DNA of 64,000 bases, taken from assembly GCF_000711225.1 (NCBI RefSeq), contig NZ_JOMG01000004.1, positions 682,001 to 746,000 on the forward strand, written 5' to 3'. Below the pieces are notes generated by a model that did not search any database, had not been told where the DNA came from, and saw nothing but the letters and a program-made list of their open reading frames with translations. The stretch comes from Pelobacter seleniigenes DSM 18267. GTDB lineage: Bacteria > Desulfobacterota > Desulfuromonadia > Desulfuromonadales > Geopsychrobacteraceae. Positions 25,542 to 33,800 of this stretch are shown in pieces. Position 1 is the first letter of the stretch, and every line of letters starts with the position of its first letter. The position numbers were made by a program, and so were the translations under genes.

Positions 25542-26456
25542 TCAGAGGCGTTCGAGGGCTTCCTCGAGCTGACCGTCCACGAGGTGGGTGTAGATCTGGG
25601 TGGTGGACACGTCCCGGTGCCCCAAGGCCCGCTGCACCACGAGTAGGTCGTTGGTCGCGCCGTAGAGGTGGGTGGCGAAGGTATGCCGCATCCCGTGCGG
25701 CGTCAGTTCCTTTTCGATCCCGGCTTTCCGCAGCCAGTGAGCGAGCCGGTTGGCTATCTGCCGCTGGCAGAGTCTGCCGTCCCGGTTCGACAGGAACAAG
25801 GCTTCCATTTCCGGACGGCCGTGTCGGCGGCGCTCGGCCAAGTAACGGCGCAGCAATGTGCGGAGGTCGGTCTTGATGAACTTGACCTGCGGTACATTCC
25901 CCTTGGCCCGCACCCGCAGATGTTTGGCGTCGAGGTCGATGTCATCCATGTCGAGCGCGGCTAGCTCGCCAAGCCTGATCCCGGTGCCCAGTAGCACCTC
26001 GATCATGGCGCGGTCGCGCAGCGCGGAGAAATCGGTCCGCCCCTTGAGTTCCTTGAGCAGTCGTTTCTTTTCGGCGGCGGTCAGGAACACCGGCAGCTTT
26101 CTCGGCAGCCGATGCATGCGGATAGACCGGGCCGGATTGTCATCGACCACGCCTGCCTCGGCGGCCCAGGCGAAAAAGGCTCGCACCGCCGCCTTCATCC
26201 GATGGAGCGAGGCCGCCGAGCGTGGGCCGCGCTCACTCTCGGTGACCGCCCCGGCGGAGAACACCTGGTCGAGGAGCCCGGCCGTGACCGCCCGACAGAC
26301 GATACCCGGGGCCAGCTCCCCGGCCACGCGGGCCACCAGGGCGAGGTCCCGGCGGTATGCGGCTATGGTCGCCGGGGAGCGTCCTTCGGCCGATAGGCGG
26401 GCACAGAACGCCTCTATCGCGCCCGTCAGGTCGAGGTCAGCCGTTCGGTTGCTCAT
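25542..26456 (-). CDS. Tyrosine recombinase (XerC/phage integrase family)
   Basis: A 304-residue tyrosine recombinase with a SAM-like core-binding domain (residues about 10-105) and a catalytic domain holding Arg in GTGIRLGELAAL, HGMRHTFATHL with the His-x-x-Arg pair, GHRDVSTT with the second His, and the nucleophile in IYTHL. All active-site residues are present, so it should be active. It is on the opposite strand to the surrounding late genes and overlaps the gene before it by 20 bases. Its role could be resolution of genome multimers, a second integration system or mobility of this cassette. Confidence 0.87.
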   Translation of the reverse strand: MSNRTADLDLTGAIEAFCARLSAEGRSPATIAAYRRDLALVARVAGELAPGIVCRAVTAGLLDQVFSAGAVTESERGPRSAASLHRMKAAVRAFFAWAAEAGVVDDNPARSIRMHRLPRKLPVFLTAAEKKRLLKELKGRTDFSALRDRAMIEVLLGTGIRLGELAALDMDDIDLDAKHLRVRAKGNVPQVKFIKTDLRTLLRRYLAERRRHGRPEMEALFLSNRDGRLCQRQIANRLAHWLRKAGIEKELTPHGMRHTFATHLYGATNDLLVVQRALGHRDVSTTQIYTHLVDGQLEEALERL

Positions 26457-26811
26457 CGCTGGACTCCTTCACCCGGCTGTGGCCCATGGGTGTGCTCTTG
26501 GGCAGCGGCAGCTCCTCGATGCGCCCAGATTCCCTGGCCCAGACCATCATCATGCGGAACACCCGGACGGTCTTGGCGACGGTGCGTTCAGCCCGCTCCT
26601 TGCCGTCGGGGAGTTTGAGCAGCAGGTCGGACTTGTAGAACTTTCCGACCTGGGGAAGCCGGATCTCGGTGAGCTGGCGATCCGCCCCGAAGAAGGCCTC
26701 AACCACGTCGAGGTCCTTCCGGTAGGTGTAGAGGGTCCGCTCTTTCTTTCCGGATTCCCGCAGGTAGCCGATGAAAGCCTCGGCGGCTTGATGCACGGTG
26801 CATTCGGTCAT
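26437..26811 (-). CDS. Core-binding-domain-only recombinase-like protein
   Basis: A 124-residue protein that resembles only the N-terminal SAM-like core-binding domain of tyrosine recombinases (AAEAFIGYLRESGKKERTLYTYRKDLDVVEAFFG) and then ends; no catalytic Arg-His-Tyr residues are present. The overlap with the full recombinase gene indicates co-translation. It could be a DNA-binding partner or a decayed relic; the intact frame and coupling argue for a functional accessory. Confidence 0.65.
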   Translation of the reverse strand: MTECTVHQAAEAFIGYLRESGKKERTLYTYRKDLDVVEAFFGADRQLTEIRLPQVGKFYKSDLLLKLPDGKERAERTVAKTVRVFRMMMVWARESGRIEELPLPKSTPMGHSRVKESSDEQPNG

Positions 26812-26844
26812 GTCGATGTCTCCTTTGTCGGTGGCCCGGTGTGT

Positions 26845-27039
26845 TCAGGACAGGAACTCGTCCAGCTCCCGCAGCAGTTCCTCGACGTGACCGAGGGAGC
26901 CGACGCTCGCCCAGGTGATGTCCGGCTGCTTCGCGTCCGCTTCGAGCTTGCCGCGAATGCCCTCTATCAGCCGGGTGATGTTCTCCTGCTTTTCTCGGTA
27001 CGCCTTGAGTGCCTGCTGGCGGTTTCTGTCGTAGGTCAT
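26845..27039 (-). CDS. Small hypothetical protein of the recombinase cassette
   Basis: A 64-residue, mostly helical protein (REKQENITRLIEGIRGKL) of unknown family. The ATG at 27039 has a GGAGGC site; a longer in-frame start at 27078 lacks one. It is the first gene of the three-gene leftward cassette, and helical small proteins in this position are sometimes excision factors, but there is no sequence proof. Confidence 0.55.
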   Translation of the reverse strand: MTYDRNRQQALKAYREKQENITRLIEGIRGKLEADAKQPDITWASVGSLGHVEELLRELDEFLS

Positions 27040-27126
27040 GGCCTGCCTCCGGTTCCGTTTTCGTGGATGCGGGACCATCCCGCGTCACATCCAATGACGC
27101 TTCTATTTCGTTGGAAATCAAGTGTT

Positions 27127-27144
27127 TGCAGAAATCTTTCTGCA
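27127..27144. promoter_or_regulatory. Operator-like palindrome between divergent blocks
   Basis: TGCAGAAA-TC-TTTCTGCA is a perfect 8-bp inverted repeat with a 2-base centre, in the 139-base gap between the leftward recombinase cassette and the rightward lipoprotein gene. A GCGGGA/TCCCGC hairpin lies nearby at about 27068-27083. Confidence 0.5.
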
Positions 27145-27178
27145 TGTACCCCAAACCCATAACCCAAAGGAGATCAAC

Positions 27179-27451
27179 ATGTTGAAGAAGACCCTCGAAT
27201 GGACCATCCCACTGGCCCTGGCCGGAATCATGACCGGCTGCGCCACCTACCGGCCACCGGCCCAGATCCAGTCGGCGGTGGCCACCGTCAACCGCCACAC
27301 GCCCGAGTATGTGACCGAGGCCAACAAGGCGCTGCGCGAGGTTGGTCACCCGGACGCCGAGCGCCTGACCGGAGTCGGTCTGCGCCTGCAGACCGCCGTG
27401 GACGCCCTTGACCAGTGGGCCAACGGCTCGAACCAGGAGGCAGGCCAATGA
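27179..27451 (+). CDS. Small predicted lipoprotein
   Basis: A 90-residue protein with a lipoprotein signal: KK, a hydrophobic core (WTIPLALAGI) and the lipobox MTGC with Cys near residue 21. The mature part is helical. The ATG at 27179 has an AAAGGAG site. It precedes the terminase in this phage; function unknown, possibly an outer-membrane spanin-like or exclusion lipoprotein. It overlaps the next start as ATGA. Confidence 0.65.
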   Translation: MLKKTLEWTIPLALAGIMTGCATYRPPAQIQSAVATVNRHTPEYVTEANKALREVGHPDAERLTGVGLRLQTAVDALDQWANGSNQEAGQ

Positions 27452-27726
27452 AAGAGATCCTTCAGGAAAACAGCGATGCCGTTCGCCAGGCCGGTGAAGC
27501 CCTGATTGAAATCGGCACCGAACTGGCGGCGGGACGGATCGAGAACGCCCTCGGCCGTCTGGAAGCGGCCCAGCAGCAGTACCGGGCCTGGGCAGAGTTG
27601 GACCAGGCCATCATCGACATTCAGGAGGCTGTCCACGACCGGAAGAACACCCTGGCCGTGCAGCAGATCCTGACGGAACTGGTGGGCACCATCCTCGGCA
27701 GCGCCTTGAGGACGGGAATGCACTGA
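27448..27726 (+). CDS. Small helical phage protein
   Basis: A 92-residue, largely helical protein without membrane segment or motif (DAVRQAGEALIEIGTELAAG at the start). It is coupled to the lipoprotein gene upstream and the large terminase downstream (both overlap by 1-4 bases). No family recognised. Confidence 0.6.
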   Translation: MKEILQENSDAVRQAGEALIEIGTELAAGRIENALGRLEAAQQQYRAWAELDQAIIDIQEAVHDRKNTLAVQQILTELVGTILGSALRTGMH

Positions 27727-29249
27727 TGGCGGTAACCGACAAGGAGCGCAAACTTGCGGCGACCCTGAGCGATCCCGTGTTGTGGGGGCAAGCCTACCTC
27801 TACAACCGGGATGGCTCAGGCCGCGACTACTGGCCGCATCAGGTGGAGGACCTGCGCTGCCCGGCCAAGAACATCATCCACCTCGACGGCCGGGACGTGG
27901 GCAAGTCCATCGTGCTCTCGACCGACGCGCTCCATTACGCCTTCACCACCCGAGGCGGCCAGGGCCTCATCGCGGCTCCGCACCAGGGGCACCTCGATAC
28001 CATCATCGAAGAGATCGAGTTCCAGCTCGACACCAACCCGGATCTGATGAACAGCATTGCCCTGACCAAGTACGGCAAGCCCAAGATCCACCGCAAACCC
28101 TACTTCCGGCTGGAGTTCACCAACGGTTCGGTGCTCTATTTCCGCCCGGCCGGGGCCTATGGCGACGCCTTCCGGTCCTTGCACGTGGGCCGCGTCTGGG
28201 TCGATGAAGGAGCCTGGCTGACCGAACGGGCTTGGAAGGCGCTGCGCCAGTGCCTCAAGGCCGGGGGGACGCTACGCATCTACTCAACGCCCAACGGCCT
28301 GCGCGACACCACCTATTACCGGCTCACATCATCGGATCAGTTCCATGTGTTCCGCTGGCCGTCCTGGCTCAATCCCCTGTGGACCGAGGATCGCGAGGCC
28401 GAATTGCTGGAGTTCTACGGCGGCCGTGACAGCTCCGGTTGGCAGCACGAGGTGGCCGGTGAACACGGTAAGCCATCCTATGGGGCATTCAATGTCGAGC
28501 AGTTCAACCTCTGTCGGCAGGAACTGCTGGAGTACCAGAAGATCGTCATCACCGATTCTGAGATGCGCGACTGCGACACCGAGGAAGCGGCCCATGACCG
28601 GCTGGAGATGCTGCTTAACCTCACGCCCCGCAGCGGTCAGTTCTGGGTCGGCGGCGACCTGGGCTACACCAACGATCCCACCGAGATTGTCGTATTCCAG
28701 GAGTTGGAGATCGGCGAGCGGACGCTGCTGAAGATGATCCTGCGCGTTCATCTCGAACACGTTTCCTATCCGCACATCGCCCAGATCATCGCGCTGCTGG
28801 AGCGTTACTACACCCCGGCGGGCATCGGCGTGGACAACGGCGGCAACGGCCTGGCCGTGGTCCAGGAGCTGCTCACCCTGGACAAGTACAAGGGGCTGGA
28901 GCTGGAAGGCAGGCTCAAGGGATACGACTTCGGCGGCATGACCCGGCTGGCGGTCCGCGACGGCAAGGAAGTCAAGAAGCGGACCAAGGAACTGATGACC
29001 AGCCTCATCAACGGAGCCCTGCAGCGCAAGCAGCTCATTTTCCCCTCGGACGATCTGGAGGTGGAAGACCAGTTCACCACCCACACCTACACCCTGCGGG
29101 ACGGCAAGATCATCTATTCCAAGGGCAACGACCACATCATCGACGCGGTGCGCTGCGCCATGCTGATCCGGGAGGAAGGCAACCTCGACCCGGTCGGTGA
29201 AGAGGTGGTCTCGCTCAAGCCGGTGCTCACCAATCCGGTCTTCATCTGA
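27726..29249 (+). CDS. Terminase large subunit
   Basis: A 507-residue packaging motor. Walker A-like GRDVGKS at 55-61, Walker B VDE with Asp160-Glu161, the coupling segment IYSTPNGLRD, and an RNase H-like nuclease start GGDLGY with Asp311, with DHIIDAVRCA near the C-terminus. It should cut and pump phage DNA into proheads at the portal. It overlaps the previous gene (TGATG). Confidence 0.9.
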   Translation: MAVTDKERKLAATLSDPVLWGQAYLYNRDGSGRDYWPHQVEDLRCPAKNIIHLDGRDVGKSIVLSTDALHYAFTTRGGQGLIAAPHQGHLDTIIEEIEFQLDTNPDLMNSIALTKYGKPKIHRKPYFRLEFTNGSVLYFRPAGAYGDAFRSLHVGRVWVDEGAWLTERAWKALRQCLKAGGTLRIYSTPNGLRDTTYYRLTSSDQFHVFRWPSWLNPLWTEDREAELLEFYGGRDSSGWQHEVAGEHGKPSYGAFNVEQFNLCRQELLEYQKIVITDSEMRDCDTEEAAHDRLEMLLNLTPRSGQFWVGGDLGYTNDPTEIVVFQELEIGERTLLKMILRVHLEHVSYPHIAQIIALLERYYTPAGIGVDNGGNGLAVVQELLTLDKYKGLELEGRLKGYDFGGMTRLAVRDGKEVKKRTKELMTSLINGALQRKQLIFPSDDLEVEDQFTTHTYTLRDGKIIYSKGNDHIIDAVRCAMLIREEGNLDPVGEEVVSLKPVLTNPVFI

Positions 29250-29257
29250 CCGCATCC

Positions 29258-29289
29258 TCCGACGCTTTCCACCCCGCTCCGGTAAGTAA
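29258..29289 (+). promoter_or_regulatory. Dispersed bipartite element before the portal gene
   Basis: TCCGAC at 29258 and TCCGGTAAGTAA at 29278-29289; a CGGCCC/GGGCCG hairpin follows at 29308-29323. Confidence 0.78.
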
Positions 29290-29363
29290 CGGGCATCGAG
29301 CCGGATTCGGCCCACACGGGCCGGATGTGCGGCTGTCATGGCCGAAACTACCGAGAGGATCAC

Positions 29364-30872
29364 GTGGAAAGCACCGCCCATCAGGACGAACAACCCGAAA
29401 GCCTGGACACCACCGGCTTTGTCATCGCGCCGCTGGCCGCTGCGGCCGCGCTCGACTCGGCAGCCTTCAGCAAGGTCAACGCCGCCGAGGCGATTCCTGC
29501 CACCTGGGAAGAACGCGCCCGCAAGGCATGGGAATACTATGTCGAGGAGCCGCTGGTGAAGAACTGCGTCAACTCCTGGCGCACCTTCGCCGTGGGCGAC
29601 GAGATCAAGATCACCAGCGATGACGAGACCCTCAAGGAACAGGCCCTGGAGGCCGCCTGGCGGCTGAACGTCTCGCAGTTCATCAAGGACATGGTTCTTC
29701 AGCTCCTGGTGAAAGGCGACGCCATCGGCTTCAAACGCTTCACCAAGTCCGGTCAGGACATCGAGGAGCTGGTCTGCGTCAACCCGGTTTCGGTCAAGGT
29801 CAAATACGCCCAGGGCGAGCTGATCGAGGCCCGGCAATTTCCCGAGGACACACCGGGCGGCGGCGAATCCATTCCGCTGCCCGTCGAGCAGGTGGTCCAC
29901 CTCAAATGGGACGCACCGGCCTTCTCGCCCCGGGGCAACTCCCTTGTGCTTCCCGCTTTTCAAGCCATCGAACTGCTGCGCGACTACCGCCGGGCCGAAC
30001 AGGCCATCGCCAAGCGCTGGGCCACGCCGTTCCGCCTGCTCAAGGTGGGCGGCGCGTTCGGCCAGAAGATGGTGATGCCGGACCAGCGGATGCTCGAACA
30101 GGTCCGCGACATGGTCAACAAGATGGACATGAAAAGCGGCCTGGTGGTCCCGTTCTACGTCAATGTCGAAACCCACGGCACCGACGGACAGGTCCTCAAC
30201 GTCGAGGACAAGGTCAAGGAGGTGAAAGAAGACATCGTGGTGGCCCTGGGGCTGTCACGCTCGCTGGTGACCGGCGATGGTCCGAATTTCGCCACTGCCT
30301 CAGTGAGCATGCAGAAGATGATGGTCATGATCCGCGAGATCAAACAGGCCGCTCGCAAGCTCCTCGACTGGGTGTTCGACGACTGGATGGAACTGAACGG
30401 CCACGGCGACAAGAGCATCCAGTTCATCTTCAACGACCTCGACCCCAGCGACGCGGTCGATTTCAAGAAGCTCCTCATCGAACTCTACGACCGCAAACTC
30501 ATTAGCCGCTCCAGCCTCCAGCTCAAGATGGACCTGGACCCGGACATTGAGGCCGCCAACCGCGAGACCGAACGCAAACAGATCGACCTGATGGACGAGA
30601 AACAGGTGAAGCCGGTGGTGGACATGGTCGTCTCCGGCATCCTCAGCGTGCCTCGTGCTCGGAAGATGCTCGGGATTCCGGCCGAGGACGATGAACCCAC
30701 GGCGGAGGCGGCATTAGTCTGGTCGGGCGACCTGGAGTCCACCGGCATTGCTGCCGTGTGCGACGAGTGCAGCCACTTCATTGCTGACACCAACCACTGC
30801 CGGGTCCACAACAGCGAGCGCACCTTCGACGCCCCGGCCTGTCGTTTCATCGACCGCCGGGAGCCCCGCTGA
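29364..30872 (+). CDS. Phage portal protein with C-terminal cysteine cluster
   Basis: A 502-residue portal. The GTG at 29364 has a GAGAGGA site; an ATG-type start at 29325 lacks one. Portal-like features include a middle region (VEQVVHLKWDA, SPRGNSLVLPAFQAIELL), a long helical stem and a C-terminal clip/crown region. Unusually, the last 50 residues carry CDECSHFIADTNHC and another Cys (APACRF), resembling a small zinc-binding module. It overlaps the MuF-like gene (TGATG). It forms the dodecameric DNA gate between head and tail. Confidence 0.82.
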   Translation: MESTAHQDEQPESLDTTGFVIAPLAAAAALDSAAFSKVNAAEAIPATWEERARKAWEYYVEEPLVKNCVNSWRTFAVGDEIKITSDDETLKEQALEAAWRLNVSQFIKDMVLQLLVKGDAIGFKRFTKSGQDIEELVCVNPVSVKVKYAQGELIEARQFPEDTPGGGESIPLPVEQVVHLKWDAPAFSPRGNSLVLPAFQAIELLRDYRRAEQAIAKRWATPFRLLKVGGAFGQKMVMPDQRMLEQVRDMVNKMDMKSGLVVPFYVNVETHGTDGQVLNVEDKVKEVKEDIVVALGLSRSLVTGDGPNFATASVSMQKMMVMIREIKQAARKLLDWVFDDWMELNGHGDKSIQFIFNDLDPSDAVDFKKLLIELYDRKLISRSSLQLKMDLDPDIEAANRETERKQIDLMDEKQVKPVVDMVVSGILSVPRARKMLGIPAEDDEPTAEAALVWSGDLESTGIAAVCDECSHFIADTNHCRVHNSERTFDAPACRFIDRREPR

Positions 30873-33800
30873 TGCCGTCGGACCTCAAGCAGCGCATCCA
30901 AGCGGCCACCCTGAAGAGTCTGACGGCCCGCAACCGCTACAACGACCAGGTCACGGCCCAGCTTACCCAGGCGCTGAAACAGGCCGAAGACGAGGTCGCC
31001 CGCGCCATTCTCCAGTACCGCTCCCTCGGCTCCCTGCCGGACAACAAGCTCGCCGCCCTCAAGGGGCTGGAAAAGCTCCAGCTCGAACTCGACGACACCA
31101 TGAAACGACTCAAGCGGGAGCAGACCCTGGTCTTTCGCAAGACGACCAAGGACTCCTTCAAGCACGGCATCCAGCAGGGAATCGGAGAGCTCGCCGACGC
31201 TGCGCTGCCGTTCTACGCCGACCTCAAACCCGAAGGCATCGACAAGTTGGCCACCAAGGTGTTCACCATCGTCGACACCAACGCCCTCGACTTCATGGCG
31301 CAGTACAACCTCACACTCGCCGGTGACGTCCACCGCGAACTCGCAGACGGCATCAAGCGCACCATCCTGAACGGCGTCGCCACGGGCAAGGGAGCCGACG
31401 ACATCGTCCGGGACATGGGCAAGGTGATCATCGACAAGGACTCCTTTCGCCAGGCCGGAAGCCGGGTGTTCAGCAAGGCGCAGTACCGCATGGAGATGAT
31501 CGCCCGCACCGAGGTCCTCCGCGCCCACAACATGGGAAGGCTCAAGTTCCACGAGCGGGTCGGCATCCAGAAGCTGGAATGGCTGGCCATGGAGGATGAA
31601 CGGATGTGCCCGGTCTGCGGTGGCCTGGACGGCAAGACCTTTCTAATCGACAAGTTCCCCCAGCAACCCGCGCATCCGCACTGCCGCTGCACCAACATCG
31701 TGGCGTGGCCGATGACCGTCTGCGGCAGCGAGATGGCCGCCAAGGCCGCCGCACAGGCATCGCAGGGGGACGCCTGCATTCTCCCGCCCCACGTGCTGGA
31801 AGGCATGGCCGACGCCCAGGCCAAGGAGAACGCCAAGCTCAAAAGCGCCTTTGAAAACGGCGACATTGCCGACCTCGGCTCGCTGACGGTTAAACAGCTC
31901 CAGACCCTGGCGAAACAGAACGGCGTGGCCATTGCCCGGACCAAGGCCGATTTCATCAAGCTGCTCGACCTGGCCGAACCCGGGATCGATCACGGTGACC
32001 TGGCCGGAGCGGCGCTCAGCGCCAAGCTCAAGGAACACAAGATCGGCCTGCTGCGGACCAAGGAAGAACTGGTCGAGCTGCTCGGACTGAAACAGGCGGA
32101 ACTCAAACAGGCCAAGCTGCTCGCAGCCCAGATGGCGAAGATCCCTCCCGCCGAGGGGCTGGATGGCATGACCGCCCAGCAGCTCAAGGAGATGGCGAAG
32201 GAGAACGGCATCTCCCTCAACATGACCAAGCAGGAGACCATCGAGCTGCTGGACAAGCTGGAGCCCGGCGTGGATCACAGCGGCCTGATGGGCAAGGAAC
32301 TCGCGGCGGCCAAACAGAAGCACGGCATCGGCATCCTCAAGAACAAGCAGCAGCTCGTCGAGGCGCTGCAGAAGAAGGCTGGTGCCGACATGGCCGAGTC
32401 GGTCAAGAAAAAGGCGGTCGACGAGGCCAAGCAGAAGCTGATCCTGAAACAGAAAACGGCCCTCGAGGACGCCGCCAAGGCCGTCGTCGTTCCCGACACG
32501 CCGAGCGGCTACAAGGATTTCCTCGACGCGATTGCCAAGGCGGAACAGGCGGTTTCTGGCGGCACCGATTTGCCCCAGGAACTGCTTGCGGCTCACAGCA
32601 AGGAAATCGCCCTCAAGAAACAGCTCTTCCAAGATCAGGTCGGCAAACTGAAATCGGCGGAGCTCAAGACGCTCGCCAAGGAGACCAAGGTCCAGTATTG
32701 GCAGTGGGCCAACAAAGACGAACTGACCACGCTCTTCACCGAGACCGACCCGGCGAAAATCAAAGCGGTTCAGGCCAGCATCGACACCAAGCACGCCGCC
32801 TGGGCCGAAAAGCATGGCGGCAAAAAGAAAACCGCACCGGCCAAGCCCGCCACACCGAAGAAAGAGCCACCGAAACCGGCTCCGCAGCCGATGCCGGTCA
32901 AGCCGCCCGAGCCCAAGATCGGCAAGAAAGGCGCAGAGTTCGCCACCGTCGATACCGCGTGGCAGCAGAAGGGTCTGCCTTCGAAGTTCAAGAAAACCGG
33001 CAAGGCCGCTGTCGGCGGCGCACATGAAAAGGAGTTCTGGACCGATGAAAACGGCGACAAATGGCTGTTCAAGCCTCATGGCCGCAAGGACGATGAGTTC
33101 ATCGCCTTCGGAGAGGAAGCCGCTTACAAGATCGGCCGCTTGATCGACCCCCATTCCATCGAGGTGCGCACCATCCAATTGAACGGCCGCACCGGCTCCA
33201 TCCAGAAATGGCGCACCGATCTGCGGGAAGACTTCGATTTTCGCAACATCCTGCCCCAGGATCTGACCACCATCGAACTGGAGCAGATCCAGCGCGAGCA
33301 TGTGGTCGACTGGCTGATCGCCAATCACGACGGACATTCCAAGCAGTTCATTCGTGCCCGGGACGGTCGCGTCTACGGCATCGACAAAGGCCAGGCCTTC
33401 AAGTTTCTGGGCCAGGACAAGCTCTCGCTCGACTATCACCCCAACGGCGTCTGCGGCGAGGAAGAGCCGTTTTACAACAAGGTCTTCCGGGCGGCCAAGG
33501 AAGGGAAGGTACGGGTCGATCCGAACGCGACCCTTCGCTACATCCAGGAGGTCGAAAAGATCGCCGACGAGGATTACCTCGATCTGTTGCGACCCTACGC
33601 CGAGGGACGGTTCGCCAAGAACCCGGCCGGGCTGCGGCATTTCTACGATCAGGCCCTGGAGCGGAAACACAATCTCCGGCGGGACTTCGAGGGTTATTAC
33701 GCCGATGTGCTGGGGGATCGGGGGTTCCGTTTCGACAAGCTGAGTACCGCCACCGGCAAGAAAAAGCTGCTCTCCTCAACAGAGGAAGCCCTGGTCGAGG

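Noticed and set aside
24845-25876. A 343-codon plus-strand open frame covering the repeat region and the end of the recombinase gene
   Set aside because: Starts inside the small terminase gene, lacks a ribosome site and is largely antisense to the recombinase.
31643-33670. A 675-codon minus-strand open frame
   Set aside because: Antisense shadow of the giant MuF-like gene.
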